The translations under genes were made by a program, and so were the position numbers. Below the pieces are notes generated by a model. That model searched no databases and was not told the origin of the DNA. It saw only the letters and a program-made list of their open reading frames with translations. Below, in pieces: positions 53,772-63,567 of a stretch of 64,000 nt of DNA; position 1 is the stretch's first letter, and every line of letters starts with the position of its first letter. Source of the DNA: CAWKKW01 sp963850345. GTDB lineage: Bacteria > Acidobacteriota > Terriglobia > Terriglobales > Acidobacteriaceae. The stretch covers positions 372,001 through 436,000 of the forward strand of contig CAWKKW010000004.1 of the NCBI GenBank assembly GCA_963850345.1. The letters are read 5' to 3'.

Positions 53772-55721
53772 TCAGTCTGCGCTGGCTTCCTTTGGCTTGT
53801 CGGGCTGGGAGGCATATATCTCCTCGACGCGCGCCAGAGTATCGATTTCTTCGACTGGCTTATCTGTGCGGATGCGGAGGATACGAGGAAAGCGCAACGC
53901 GAATCCGCTGGCGTGCCGCTCGGAACGCATGACGTTATTGAACGCCACCTCAAGCACCAGCACCGGCTCTACGGTGCGGATGCCGCCAAAGTCCTCCAGA
54001 GTGTGATCGAGGAAGAACTGTGTGAGTTGATCGATCTCCGCATCGGTTAGGCCCGAGTAGGCCTTGCCCACGTTCTTCAGTTCCGATCCATCGCGAACGG
54101 CGAAGGTATAGTCGCTGAGCACAGCCGCGCGTCTTCCATGGCCGTACTCGGCCGCGGTCACCACCACGTCGAGCGTGGCCAATTCACGCTTCAGCTTGAG
54201 CCAGGCCAGACCGCGTCGTCCGGGTTGATAGATGCTATGGAGCGCCTTGAGCATCACGCCTTCATTACCGCGACCGCGGGCGTCCGCATAGGCCTGCTCC
54301 AGTTGCTCGGCACTCTGCAGTTGCACGGCAGGAGCGAGCACCAGCCGCGAAAACGTCTCTGCCGGTGCGGCTTCGCCTGCGAACAGGCTGCTCTGCGAGG
54401 TCTTGGCTGGCACGGCTCGCATCCCCGCCCTGGTAATTGTTGCATTTGCTGCTACGAATTCTTCCAGCGCGCGGCGACGCTCAGTCAGAGGCTTCTCCAG
54501 CAGCAAATCGCCTCGATGATAGAGCAGATCAAAGGTCATGAAGACGACCGGAGTCTGCTGACGCATCTGGTCGGTCACGCGCTTGCGGCCAAGGCGCTGC
54601 TGCAGCGAAGAAAACGGCAGGGCTCGTCCAGATGCAGGTTCCCAGGCAAGTATCTCCCCATCGAGGATGGCCGGCTCGGTAAGGTGGGAGAAGGCCTCCA
54701 CCAGTTCGGGAAAGCTCTCGGTGATGTCTTCGCGATTCCGTGAGAACAGAACCACGCGGCCAGGCTGCTGCGGATCGCCGCAATGCAATTGCGCGCGAAT
54801 GCCGTCGTACTTATCCTCCATCTGCGCTTCGTGCACGGCTTGCTGCCGTCGATCCGTGTCCGCCATCGGCTCTTGAGGAGCCGCCTCGCCGGCATGCTGC
54901 TCGGTGGGCGGGAGAGCCTCGGAGACGCCAGCGTGTTCGGCTTCGATCTCCTGCGCGAATCGGCTGAGCGCCTCGTCGACGCTGTCTACCGGGCTTGCGA
55001 GCATGAAGCCGAGCGCATGAAACAGCTTCATTCGCGCGTCTTCGAGTCGCCCCTTCGCCGCCATCGCGACCACTTCGGGCAGGCTGCCGTTGAGCATGAG
55101 AGCGCGCCTCACCGAGGCAATCTCCACCCCATAAGCCTCGGCGATTCCCTCCTCCACCAGGCTCTGCTTCACCCCCATTCTCATGTCGCCGAGAGCGAGC
55201 TTGATGAGGTACTTCGCCTCAATCGGCGTAGCGTGGCCCAGCAACGTGAGCAGCAGCGGCAACTTGGCTGCAGGACCACGCGCCTTCGCGAGTTGCGTCA
55301 GCAGGTCCTCAACAGCTTCGAGGGTCAGCGGAGTTTCCGGCCGTGTCTGCAGCAGATCGTACGCAGCCGCGCCGAGGTCGCCATGCCGGCGATACGCCGC
55401 CTGCATCGACGCCGTATCGGCTCCAGAGATCTCGGCCAGTGCCTTACTTAGGATGGAACCACCAAGATTGAGCGCGCGCGGGTCCGTCTCCGGGAACGGG
55501 CGGCCTGAGAGGTAGAGCGAGCCACGCTGCGCATCCTCTAAACTCTGCGAGCGCAGCCAGGCCGCAATCCGCGCTCGTTTGTCGAGCTTCCGCGTGGTTG
55601 CCGCCAGCGAGTCACAGAGCTCCGCGAATTGTTGGAACAGCGCTGGGATAACGAACTCCGGAGTTACACCCTGAATAGATGCGAAAACGCCGGGCAGAAG
55701 CCCCTCAATAGGAAGGGCCAA
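53772..55721 (-). CDS. ATP-dependent DNA ligase (LigB-like)
   Basis: 649 residues. The N-terminal helical domain (with LALGDMRMGVKQSLVEEGIAEAYG) is of the ATP-ligase I type. The adenylation motif is EDKYDGIRAQ with Lys304, then FSRNREDIT, ILDGEILAW and the motif IV/V region ending GLAWLKLKRE. An OB-fold C-terminus (TVEPVLVLEVAFNNV) completes the ligase. It seals nicks using ATP and is an extra ligase beside the usual NAD-dependent LigA. Its start overlaps the end of the DUF3592-like gene by 17 bp. A hydrophilic Glu/Ala-rich spacer lies at 256-299. Confidence 0.92.
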   Translation of the reverse strand: MALPIEGLLPGVFASIQGVTPEFVIPALFQQFAELCDSLAATTRKLDKRARIAAWLRSQSLEDAQRGSLYLSGRPFPETDPRALNLGGSILSKALAEISGADTASMQAAYRRHGDLGAAAYDLLQTRPETPLTLEAVEDLLTQLAKARGPAAKLPLLLTLLGHATPIEAKYLIKLALGDMRMGVKQSLVEEGIAEAYGVEIASVRRALMLNGSLPEVVAMAAKGRLEDARMKLFHALGFMLASPVDSVDEALSRFAQEIEAEHAGVSEALPPTEQHAGEAAPQEPMADTDRRQQAVHEAQMEDKYDGIRAQLHCGDPQQPGRVVLFSRNREDITESFPELVEAFSHLTEPAILDGEILAWEPASGRALPFSSLQQRLGRKRVTDQMRQQTPVVFMTFDLLYHRGDLLLEKPLTERRRALEEFVAANATITRAGMRAVPAKTSQSSLFAGEAAPAETFSRLVLAPAVQLQSAEQLEQAYADARGRGNEGVMLKALHSIYQPGRRGLAWLKLKRELATLDVVVTAAEYGHGRRAAVLSDYTFAVRDGSELKNVGKAYSGLTDAEIDQLTQFFLDHTLEDFGGIRTVEPVLVLEVAFNNVMRSERHASGFALRFPRILRIRTDKPVEEIDTLARVEEIYASQPDKPKEASAD

Positions 55722-56103
55722 TCGCCGTCATCTCAAGATCCCGGTCGAGCAGAACAGAGATTTCGGGATCTTCTTCGTGGTATCTCACCTGGACGTGGCG
55801 TCCCGCGATGGCGGAAGCGAACTGCTCCGCAGATGCCTTTCGGAAGAAATGCCGGCGGTACTTCCCATAGTGATATTCCTGGTGAGCGAAGAAGCGATAC
55901 TCCGCCTCAACCCAGTACCCCTGTTGTGGTCGTATGGGGACGGATTGGATCACAGCATCGGCGCTGGGCCACATTGCGGCACGTTGCTGGCGTCGCTGCT
56001 GCTGCCATTTCTTCCTCGCCACTGCCGCTGCTCCAAAAACCAGCGCTAGAAAGGAATGGAAGCTTCTCAAGACGTGCCAGGCGTTGGTGAGGTATTGGTT
56101 CAT
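55705..56103 (-). CDS. DUF3592-like small membrane protein
   Basis: 132 residues with an N-terminal hydrophobic helix (about 13-30, LRSFHSFLALVFGAAAVA). A basic Gln/Arg stretch and a beta-rich domain ending RHVQVRYHEEDPEISVLL follow. That ending resembles DUF3592 and the protein at 9052-9534. Function unknown. It overlaps the ligase gene by 17 bp, so the two are probably co-expressed. Confidence 0.65.
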   Translation of the reverse strand: MNQYLTNAWHVLRSFHSFLALVFGAAAVARKKWQQQRRQQRAAMWPSADAVIQSVPIRPQQGYWVEAEYRFFAHQEYHYGKYRRHFFRKASAEQFASAIAGRHVQVRYHEEDPEISVLLDRDLEMTAIGPSY

Positions 56104-56339
56104 CCCACTCCCATGGAACCGTAAGTCAACTCCAAACTGCCGTCATCACTCATCTTGACCGGCCCTGGGGTGCTGTATTCGAAACGGATTCGCGGTAAAA
56201 TAGGAGTATGTTGCAGCGGCTTCTTCCCGTTCGCGCTCTCCTTTAGCGGCTCCCGCCGCCTTGTGCTACTCCGTTTCGACTTACTCCTACTAGAACCGCA
56301 CCCTCGCCCGCATCAGCGGTGCAGACAGGAATTTGAGAG

Positions 56340-57416
56340 ATGTTTGATCGCCTGGAACAAATGGAAGCCCGCTACGAAGACTTGGGACAGCAGCTTGCCA
56401 CGCCCGAGTTTACCTCAGACCACGAGAAATACCAGAAGGCCGCCAAGCAGCACCGCGATCTCGAAGCCGCAGTCAACCAGTACCGTGAATATAAGCAGAT
56501 TCAGCGCGGCATCACCGACGCGAAAAGCATGCTCAACGAGAGCGATCCTGACCTGCAGGCCATGGCCAAAGAAGAGCTGATGGAACTCGAAGCTCGCTTG
56601 CCGCAGGTCGAAGAAGACCTCAAGGTCATGCTGTTGCCCAAGGATCCTAACGACGAGAAGAACGTTATCCTCGAAATCCGCGCAGGCACCGGTGGCGACG
56701 AAGCTTCGCTCTTTGTGGCGGAGATCTTTCGCATGTACAGCCGCTTTGCCGAGCAACACCGCTGGAAAGTCGAGGTGCTGTCCTCCTCAGAGAGCGGGGT
56801 GGGTGGCTTGAAGGAAGTAATCGCCATCATTGAGGGCAACCGGGTGTACTCCCAGCTGAAGTACGAAAGCGGCGTGCACCGAGTGCAGCGTGTGCCGGCG
56901 ACCGAAACTCAGGGCCGCGTACATACCTCGGCCATTACGGTGGCCGTGCTGCCGGAGGCCGAAGAAGTGGACGTGAAGATCGAGGCCAAAGATCTGCGCA
57001 TCGACACGTTCTGCTCCTCGGGTCCGGGCGGTCAGTCGGTGAACACGACTTACTCCGCTGTGCGCATCACGCACCTTCCGACGAATACGGTCGTGAGCTG
57101 CCAGGATGAAAAGTCGCAGATCAAGAATCGCGAAAAGGGCATGCGGGTGTTGCGGGCGCGTCTCTATGAAGTGGAGATGGCCAAGCAGCAGGAGGCGCTC
57201 GCCAAGGAACGCAAGCAGCAGGTGGGCTCGGGTGATCGCAGTGAAAAGATTCGCACCTACAACTTCCCCCAGAACCGCCTGACGGACCACCGCATTGGCC
57301 TCACGATTCACCAGCTTGCAGAGGTGATGGAAGGCCGCCTGCAATCGATCGTCGATGCGCTGGTCGCGCATTTCCAGGCAGAGCAGTTGAAGGCCGAAAC
57401 CGCCTCGGTCGCCTGA
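56340..57416 (+). CDS. prfA: Peptide chain release factor 1
   Basis: 358 residues. It releases finished proteins at UAA and UAG. The codon-reading tripeptide is PAT (residues 186-188), specific for RF1. The peptidyl-transfer motif GGQ is at residues 230-232 in SSGPGGQSVNTTYSAVRITH. An AGGAAT/GAGAG ribosome region precedes the ATG. prmC follows after 3 bp and encodes the methylase of this GGQ glutamine. RF1 does not read UGA, which is consistent with UGA recoding in this organism. Confidence 0.97.
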   Translation: MFDRLEQMEARYEDLGQQLATPEFTSDHEKYQKAAKQHRDLEAAVNQYREYKQIQRGITDAKSMLNESDPDLQAMAKEELMELEARLPQVEEDLKVMLLPKDPNDEKNVILEIRAGTGGDEASLFVAEIFRMYSRFAEQHRWKVEVLSSSESGVGGLKEVIAIIEGNRVYSQLKYESGVHRVQRVPATETQGRVHTSAITVAVLPEAEEVDVKIEAKDLRIDTFCSSGPGGQSVNTTYSAVRITHLPTNTVVSCQDEKSQIKNREKGMRVLRARLYEVEMAKQQEALAKERKQQVGSGDRSEKIRTYNFPQNRLTDHRIGLTIHQLAEVMEGRLQSIVDALVAHFQAEQLKAETASVA

Positions 57417-57419
57417 TCC

Positions 57420-58316
57420 ATGCTGGAGCACGGCGCCATCCCGACACTGCGTGAAGCAATTGTGGCGGGAGCAGAGCGGCTCAGGGCAACTGCACCAAAG
57501 CTTGCGCCGGAGAATGCGCGGCGCGACGCCGAGTTGCTGATGATGCACGCAGGCGGATTCACACGTGCGTACTTGCTGGCGAATCCGGCATCAACCGTTC
57601 CGCCCGATGTGCTGCCTCGCTATCTCGAATACATCGACCGCCGTGCGCACGCTGAGCCGCTGCAATACATCGTGGGCGAGCAGGAGTTCTTTGGCCTGCG
57701 ATTTGCCGTCTCTCCCGATGTCCTGATTCCCCGGCCGGAGACAGAGCACCTGGTCGAAGCCTTGCTCGCTCGCGTGCCTCGCGACCGCCCGGTACGCATT
57801 GCGGATGTAGGCACGGGATCGGGCGCGATCGCTGTCGCGCTGGCTCACGCGTTGCCCTTGGCGCGTATAGTCGCCCTCGATCTATCGAAGGCGGCGTTCC
57901 GCATCGCCAGCATGAACGCACAGCAGAACGGCCTTGCCGGACGCATTCGCTTTGTGGAATCGGACTTGCTGAACGCTGCGGGAGACGAGAAGTTCGACGC
58001 AATCGTCTCCAATCCACCCTACGTGGCTCTGAGTGAACGGGGAGGCCTGGAAGCGCAGGTGCGCGATTACGAGCCCGCCGAAGCGCTCTTCGCCGGTCCT
58101 ACGGGGCTCGAGGTGTATGAGCGGCTGATTCCGCAGGCCCAGACGTACTTGAAAGATCGCGGCTGGTTACTGTTGGAAATCGGCGCGGGCCAACAGCCGG
58201 CTTTGAAGGGTCTGCTGGAAAGTTGGCGCGAGGTTGCGTTTGTGCCAGATCTGCAGGGCATTCCCCGTGTCGCGATTGCCCAGTTCACGGCAAAGAAAAA
58301 GCCCGGGAGCGAGTGA
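57420..58316 (+). CDS. prmC: Release factor glutamine methyltransferase
   Basis: 298 residues. It methylates the GGQ glutamine of release factors using S-adenosylmethionine. The SAM site is IADVGTGSGAIAVALA (residues 127-142). The catalytic NPPY is at 198-201, followed by VALSERGGLEAQVRDYEP of the HemK family. It sits 3 bp after prfA, the usual pairing. Its last codons overlap the hairpin that terminates clpB from the other strand. Confidence 0.96.
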   Translation: MLEHGAIPTLREAIVAGAERLRATAPKLAPENARRDAELLMMHAGGFTRAYLLANPASTVPPDVLPRYLEYIDRRAHAEPLQYIVGEQEFFGLRFAVSPDVLIPRPETEHLVEALLARVPRDRPVRIADVGTGSGAIAVALAHALPLARIVALDLSKAAFRIASMNAQQNGLAGRIRFVESDLLNAAGDEKFDAIVSNPPYVALSERGGLEAQVRDYEPAEALFAGPTGLEVYERLIPQAQTYLKDRGWLLLEIGAGQQPALKGLLESWREVAFVPDLQGIPRVAIAQFTAKKKPGSE

Positions 58317-58329
58317 TCTCGTCCCGGGC
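58296..58329 (-). terminator. Rho-independent terminator for clpB
   Basis: Stem 58301-58308 with 58322-58329, continued by 58310-58313 with 58318-58321, around a TGAT loop. On the minus strand it is followed by TTTTTCTTT. It lies just past the clpB stop and overlaps the 3' end of prmC. Confidence 0.85.
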
Positions 58330-58349
58330 CATGTTCTCGTACCTGCAGG

Positions 58350-60992
58350 TTAATTGGTGTGTGCTGGCTCCAGAGGTTCGCCGGCCGGTTGCCCGACCTC
58401 GAACTTGAGCTGGTTGTTCAGCGGATCGGCGTCGACCAGCACGTGACTTCCATTCAGAATTTCGCCGTTGAGAATCTTGATGGCCAGCGGATCCTGAATG
58501 AGCCGTTGAATCGCACGCTTCAGCGGACGCGCACCATAGGCGCGATCGTAACCACTCAGCAGCAACTGATGACGCGCTGCATCCGTGAGCTCGAGCGTGA
58601 TCTTGCGATCCGTAAGCAGCCGCTTCAAGTCTTCCAGACGCAGATCGACGATGTGCGACAGCTGTTCCTCGTTCAGCGGGCGGAAGATCACAATGTCATC
58701 CACGCGGTTGAGAAACTCGGGACGGAAGCTCTCTCGCAGCACGTCCATCACCTGGTCGCGCGCGACATCGAACGCTGCTTCACTGCTGAGAGCGTCACCC
58801 TGCAAAAGATGCGCGCCGAGATTCGATGTCATGATCAGGACCGTGTTCTTGAAGTCCACCGTTCGGCCTTTGGAATCGGTCAAACGGCCGTCATCCAGCA
58901 CCTGCAACAGCACGTTGAAGACGTCCGGGTGCGCCTTCTCGATCTCGTCGAAGAGAACGACAGAGTACGGACGGCGACGCACTGCCTCGGTGAGCTGACC
59001 TCCCTCGTCATAGCCGATGTAGCCCGGAGGCGCGCCAATCAGGCGTGCCACTGAATGCTTCTCCATGTATTCCGACATGTCGATGCGCACCATGGCCTGT
59101 TCATCGTCGAAGAGAAACTCGGCGAGTGCACGCGCAGTTTCCGTCTTACCGACGCCCGTCGGGCCGAGGAAGATGAAGGAGCCGATGGGCCGGTTCGGAT
59201 CACTGAGCCCCGCGCGGGAACGGCGAATCGCGTTCGCAACCGTCGTCAGAGCGTTGTCCTGTCCCACGACGCGGAGACGCAGGCGGTCTTCCATCTGGAT
59301 CAGCTTCTGTACCTCGCCTTCCAGCATCTTCGAGATGGGAATACCGGTCCATTTGCTTACGATGGCGGCGATATCTTCCTCATCCACTTCTTCTTTCAGA
59401 ATGCGGCTGCCGGCGCTGCCATCCTGGGCCGCCGTCATCTGGCGCAGCTCCGCTTCCAGTCGCGGCAGCTCGCCATACTGGATCTGCGCCGCCCGCTCTA
59501 GATGCCCGCGCCGCGTCTCTTCTTCCGCTTCGAAGCGCAGTGCCTCAACTCTCTTCTTCAGATCGCTGAGGTGGGTGATCGCCTCGCGCTCTTTCTGCCA
59601 GCGGGCGCGCAGGGCAGTGGCCTTCTCCCGCAGTTGCGCCAACTCGCGCTGTGCCACGTCACGACGCTCGCGCGAGTTCGGATCCGTCTCCCGCTTCAGC
59701 GCGGCCAGTTCAATTTCGAGCGACGTGGCCTCACGCTCCAGCTGATCGATCTCCGTCGGCACGGAGCCAATCTGAATCGCCAGTGAAGCTGCTGCCTCAT
59801 CGATCAGATCGATCGCCTTATCCGGCAGAAACCGATCCGAGATATAGCGGTGCGACAGCGTTGCCGCGGCCACGATCGCCGAGTCCTTGATGCGCACGTT
59901 GTGGTGCGCCTCATACCGTTCACGCAAGCCGCGAAGAATCGCGATCGTATCTTCAACCGTAGGCTCGCCCACGAAGACCACCTGAAAGCGGCGTTCCAAC
60001 GCAGCGTCTTTCTCGATGTACTTGCGATACTCGTTCAGCGTAGTAGCGCCGATCGCGCGCAACTCGCCCCGAGCCAGCGCCGGCTTGAGCATATTCGAGG
60101 CGTCCACCGCACCTTCAGCAGCGCCTGCTCCAACCAGCGTGTGCAACTCGTCGATGAACAGGATCACCTGCCCATTCGATTCGGTCACTTCTTTGACCAT
60201 CGCCTTAAGCCGGTCTTCGAACTCGCCGCGGTACTTCGCGCCGGCGAGCATCGATCCCAGATCCAGCGACACGACCCGCTTGCTGCGCAGGGCCTCGGGA
60301 ACGTCGCCAGACACAATGCGGCGCGCCAGGCCTTCGACGATGGCGGTCTTGCCAACGCCGGGTTCGCCTATGAGGACTGGATTGTTTTTGGTGCGCCGCG
60401 ACAGCACCTGGATCACGCGGCGAATCTCTTCATCGCGGCCAATGACCGGGTCCAGCTTGCCGCGACGCGCAAGTTCAGTCAGGTCTTTGCCGTATTTCTC
60501 CAGCGTCTGAAACTTGGCTTCGGGGTTCTGATCGGTCACCCGCTGTGAGCCGCGAACACTCGTCAGTCCGCGCAGAATCGTATCCCGAATCGCGCCGACC
60601 GAGGCCAGCGCCACCTGTGCGGGATCGCCCTTCGACTGCGAGATCGCCAAGAACAGATGTTCGGTGGAGACGTACTCGTCTTTAAAATCTTCTGCTTCTT
60701 TGAAGGATTGATCGAGCACCTTTTGCAGGGTGTTCGACATGGAGGGTTGCGCCGCCGAACCGGAGACCTTCGGCAGCGTGCCGATCGCCTGGTTGATCTT
60801 GTGCAACAGCTCTTCTGTGGGCACTCCCACCTTCTGCAGGAGTGGCACGATGATTCCGTCTTTATCTTCCAGCAGGGCGGCGAGCAGGTGCAGCGGCATC
60901 ACTTCCGGATTGCCGTGCTCCGTGGCCAGAGAGCTGGCCGACTGGATCGCTTCCTGTGATTTGACGGTGAATTTATCCCAACGGATTGCCAT
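58350..60992 (-). CDS. clpB: Chaperone ClpB (Hsp100 disaggregase)
   Basis: 880 residues. It resolves protein aggregates with DnaK after heat stress. The N-domain is followed by the first AAA module (Walker A GEPGVGKTAIVEGLA). A coiled-coil middle domain rich in Glu/Arg/Leu (around LAALKRETDPNSRERRDVA) distinguishes ClpB from ClpA/C. The second AAA module has GPTGVGKTETARALAEFLFD. Length is normal. It is a single transcription unit with terminators on both sides, next to a small heat-shock protein gene. Confidence 0.97.
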   Translation of the reverse strand: MAIRWDKFTVKSQEAIQSASSLATEHGNPEVMPLHLLAALLEDKDGIIVPLLQKVGVPTEELLHKINQAIGTLPKVSGSAAQPSMSNTLQKVLDQSFKEAEDFKDEYVSTEHLFLAISQSKGDPAQVALASVGAIRDTILRGLTSVRGSQRVTDQNPEAKFQTLEKYGKDLTELARRGKLDPVIGRDEEIRRVIQVLSRRTKNNPVLIGEPGVGKTAIVEGLARRIVSGDVPEALRSKRVVSLDLGSMLAGAKYRGEFEDRLKAMVKEVTESNGQVILFIDELHTLVGAGAAEGAVDASNMLKPALARGELRAIGATTLNEYRKYIEKDAALERRFQVVFVGEPTVEDTIAILRGLRERYEAHHNVRIKDSAIVAAATLSHRYISDRFLPDKAIDLIDEAAASLAIQIGSVPTEIDQLEREATSLEIELAALKRETDPNSRERRDVAQRELAQLREKATALRARWQKEREAITHLSDLKKRVEALRFEAEEETRRGHLERAAQIQYGELPRLEAELRQMTAAQDGSAGSRILKEEVDEEDIAAIVSKWTGIPISKMLEGEVQKLIQMEDRLRLRVVGQDNALTTVANAIRRSRAGLSDPNRPIGSFIFLGPTGVGKTETARALAEFLFDDEQAMVRIDMSEYMEKHSVARLIGAPPGYIGYDEGGQLTEAVRRRPYSVVLFDEIEKAHPDVFNVLLQVLDDGRLTDSKGRTVDFKNTVLIMTSNLGAHLLQGDALSSEAAFDVARDQVMDVLRESFRPEFLNRVDDIVIFRPLNEEQLSHIVDLRLEDLKRLLTDRKITLELTDAARHQLLLSGYDRAYGARPLKRAIQRLIQDPLAIKILNGEILNGSHVLVDADPLNNQLKFEVGQPAGEPLEPAHTN

Positions 60993-61035
60993 AGAGTAAC
61001 TCGATGTATGAATTGGTCTAGCTGCTAAAACAAAT

Positions 61036-61067
61036 GCGGGAGGCTACCGCATGGGCTTGCCTCCCGC
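61036..61067. terminator. Terminator between hsp20 and clpB
   Basis: An exact 9-bp stem (61036-61044 with 61059-61067) and 14-nt loop. On the minus strand it is followed by ATTTGTTTT, so it should end the hsp20 transcript before clpB. Confidence 0.8.
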
Positions 61068-61091
61068 GAACTTTTCTACCGGATAGCTCGT

Positions 61092-61613
61092 TTACGCGGC
61101 TGGTTTGGTTTCCTGCTTCAGCGCCTCTGGCTTCTGGCCTTCGACCTGGTGCGGAGTGTTGGTGTTCGTCTGGATGCCGACCTTGATCTGCTTCGGCTTG
61201 GCCTCGGCACGGCGCTGCAGTTCGAGCCGCAGAACTCCAGCGTCGTAGTGCGCCTTCACGTTTTCAGTGTCCACTGTGTTCGGCAGCGCGAAGGAGCGAT
61301 AGAAACTGCCATAGCGGCGCTCGATCCGGTGGAAGTTCTCTTCCTTTTCTTCGTTCTCGAACTTGCGCTCCCCGCGAACCGTGAGCACGTTATTTTCGAT
61401 GCGAACGTCCAGATCCTGTTCCTTGATGCCCGGCACTTCCAGCTTGATCACGATCTTCTGATCGTCTTCGTAGACGTCGACAGGGGGCACGAACGAGGCC
61501 GCGGTGAGCACGTCACCGTCTCCCTGATTGCGGGAGAAGTCCTGAAACAACGAGTTCATACGGTTCTGCAAGGATGCAACTTCACGGAATGGGTCCCAGC
61601 GAGTGATCGCCAT
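61092..61613 (-). CDS. Hsp20/alpha-crystallin family small heat shock protein
   Basis: 173 residues from ATG 61613 (MAITRWDPFREVASLQ, the common bacterial sHsp N-terminus). The alpha-crystallin domain spans about residues 45-140 with VDVYEDDQKIVIKLEVPG, NNVLTVRGERK and the closing AHYDAGVLRLELQRR. The C-terminal tail is Lys/Glu/Gln-rich and lacks a clear IxI motif beyond IKVGI. It is an ATP-independent holdase, working with ClpB and DnaK. It lies upstream of clpB on the same strand but is separated from it by a terminator. Confidence 0.94.
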   Translation of the reverse strand: MAITRWDPFREVASLQNRMNSLFQDFSRNQGDGDVLTAASFVPPVDVYEDDQKIVIKLEVPGIKEQDLDVRIENNVLTVRGERKFENEEKEENFHRIERRYGSFYRSFALPNTVDTENVKAHYDAGVLRLELQRRAEAKPKQIKVGIQTNTNTPHQVEGQKPEALKQETKPAA

Positions 61614-62140
61614 GATTTTCCTCCAGAGTGTCGATAGATGATGAAGAGGTCGGCTGAACCGACCCGCACTCAATCTGATGGCAAGTATAGCAGAAGAGAT
61701 GCATAAAATGTGAGTGCATCCGTATCAACCACGCGCGACACCGTTAACACTCGCATTTTGAGCAGTTTGGCGTGAGTGGTATCTGATAAGGCATCCGGCG
61801 GCGGCACGAAAAGCCCTGCTCCATGCAGTCCGAGGCGGTTTCGGACCGCATGGAAGGACCGGCTGCTGATCCAGCCGGAGCTGCTTCCGCGAGGGGAGCG
61901 GAGCGGCTCTTGAGTTGGTTCGGAGCGGCTCCCCATACTGCCGGGCAGTCGACTCACAGAACCGGGGATGCCCGGATTTCGGCAAATCCTCAGGAGAGTG
62001 GCGGGAAGCTTGGCATCGCCTGCAAATCGAGTCTGTGGGGACTCTCCTGCTTGCCAAGGTAGTGAATGGCAGGGCTGGTTCGTTTCATGGCCGCTTCGGC
62101 AGAATGCGCTGATTCCGCGGCAAAGTCAGAACGACGCTGT
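61614..62140. other. Non-coding gap with many hairpins
   Basis: 527 bp without a convincing gene between hsp20 and the RlmI-like gene. Near hsp20 a minus-strand TATACT box (61684-61689) could be its promoter. Further out are several stems. 61821-61833 pairs with 61841-61853 (13 bp, one mismatch) and 61859-61865 with 61872-61878. An 11-bp direct repeat, CGGAGCGGCTC, occurs at 61899 and 61921. A larger fold has 61981-61985 with 62051-62055 and 61991-61999 with 62041-62049, all exact. It may hold a structured RNA; I cannot name one. Confidence 0.4.
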
Positions 62141-63451
62141 TCAGTCCACTTGGCAGATGAGGCACTTGAGGTACTCGGTCTCGGGGATGGTGAGGACGAC
62201 CGGATGGTCGGCGGCTGCCCCTCGTCGTTCGAGCAGGCGTACGCGTCGGTGAGCATCTCCGGCCGCTGCAGCGACGACCCCGGTGAAATCCTGTAGCGAG
62301 ACATGGTGGGAGCAGGAGCAGGTCACCAGGATGCCGCCCGGGCGCAACAGTTTCAGTGCGCGGAGATTGAGTTCCTTATAGCCGCGCAGGGCTCCTTCAG
62401 CCGCACGCTTCGATTTGGCAAACGCGGGCGGATCGAGCACTACCGTGTCGTAAGCCTGGCCGGAGTCGCTCCAGTCGCGCAGCAGGTCAAAGGCGTTCGC
62501 TTCGATCCAGTCGACCGGCACATCGCCCAGCGCCTCGCGATTGAGCAGCAGGTTCTGTTCCGCAACTTCGAGAGCCGCGCGGGAAGCATCCACCCCAGTC
62601 ACTCGCGAACAGCTCTGCGCCAGGTGCAAGGCGAATCCACCTTGGTAGGTGCAAACGTCGAGAGCCTCACCATGAGCATGCCGCGACGCCGCATCGTAGT
62701 TCTCGCGCTGATCGAGAAATGCCCCGGTCTTCTGGCCTGCGTTGGCGTCGTAGTGGAAGCGTAGGCCGTTCACCTGGAAGATCGTCGAGGTCAGCGGGTT
62801 CTCGGGATCTGCAGCGTACAGGAGCGGCTGATCGAGCGGTTTTAGGCCCTCGAGTTCGCGAATGCGCGGGTCGGGCCGCTCCACGATGGTGGCCGGTTCG
62901 AGAGTTTCAAACAGCACGTCGATCACAGCGGCGCGAACGTCCGGGGCGTCCATGCCCCGAGCGAGCACCTGCAACAGGACGAGGTCGGCATACTTGTCGA
63001 TCACCAGCCCGGGAAGCTGATCGGCCTCACTGAAGACCAGGCGGCAGGCGTTGGTTCGCCCATGCTGCGAATAGAGCATCTCGCGGCGCAGGTCGATGGC
63101 AGCGCGGAGGCGGGTGCGCAAAAGCTCAAGCCACGGTTCGCGCTCGGTGAAAACGTCGGTCGTGAGCAGGCGCAGCGCAATCTGCGAGGTGGGACTATAC
63201 AGCGCTGTTCCCAACTGCAGACCGCGCCCATCGGTCACCACGACCAGCGATTCGGGATCGGCGTCGGGCAGGATGACCTCTTCTACATCCGAGGCGTACA
63301 CCCAGACGTGTCCAGAGCGGAGGCGGTCAGCCGCCCGCCGAGAGATGATCGCTGCGGGACCCGGGATTTCCGGTCGCGCGGCAGGCGCCTTTCCGGTGAA
63401 GGATTTGGGTTTGCCGGGGCGACGGAAGCGCGTTACGTCTTGAGAAGGCAT
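62141..63451 (-). CDS. RlmI-like 23S rRNA (cytosine-C5)-methyltransferase family protein
   Basis: 436 residues. A PUA RNA-binding domain is near the N-terminus (ISRRAADRLRSGHVWVYASDV). The class I SAM domain carries GQKTGAFLDQRENY and VCTYQGGFALHLAQ. The catalytic region is VLDPPAFAKSKRAAEGALRGYKELNLRAL, ending with VTCSCSHHV, where the cysteine motif matches the RlmI/YccW group. It likely modifies 23S rRNA. It stands alone between the structured gap and the divergent secreted hydrolase. Confidence 0.9.
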   Translation of the reverse strand: MPSQDVTRFRRPGKPKSFTGKAPAARPEIPGPAAIISRRAADRLRSGHVWVYASDVEEVILPDADPESLVVVTDGRGLQLGTALYSPTSQIALRLLTTDVFTEREPWLELLRTRLRAAIDLRREMLYSQHGRTNACRLVFSEADQLPGLVIDKYADLVLLQVLARGMDAPDVRAAVIDVLFETLEPATIVERPDPRIRELEGLKPLDQPLLYAADPENPLTSTIFQVNGLRFHYDANAGQKTGAFLDQRENYDAASRHAHGEALDVCTYQGGFALHLAQSCSRVTGVDASRAALEVAEQNLLLNREALGDVPVDWIEANAFDLLRDWSDSGQAYDTVVLDPPAFAKSKRAAEGALRGYKELNLRALKLLRPGGILVTCSCSHHVSLQDFTGVVAAAAGDAHRRVRLLERRGAAADHPVVLTIPETEYLKCLICQVD

Positions 63452-63567
63452 CAGAGTCTAGGTGTCCGCTAAAGGGCATCTTCGCACATCGGATGCGAGA
63501 CTGTTAGTGCACGCGGCCGGGCAGTTGGCGACCGGGCGGAGTAACGACCGCGGAGAGGTGAGGCGAA

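Noticed and set aside
61981..62055. Possible tRNA or glycine riboswitch, from the nested stems and a GGAGAGT start on the minus strand
   Set aside because: No anticodon arm or T-loop is found, and the conserved glycine-aptamer core is missing. It is kept only as an unnamed structured region.
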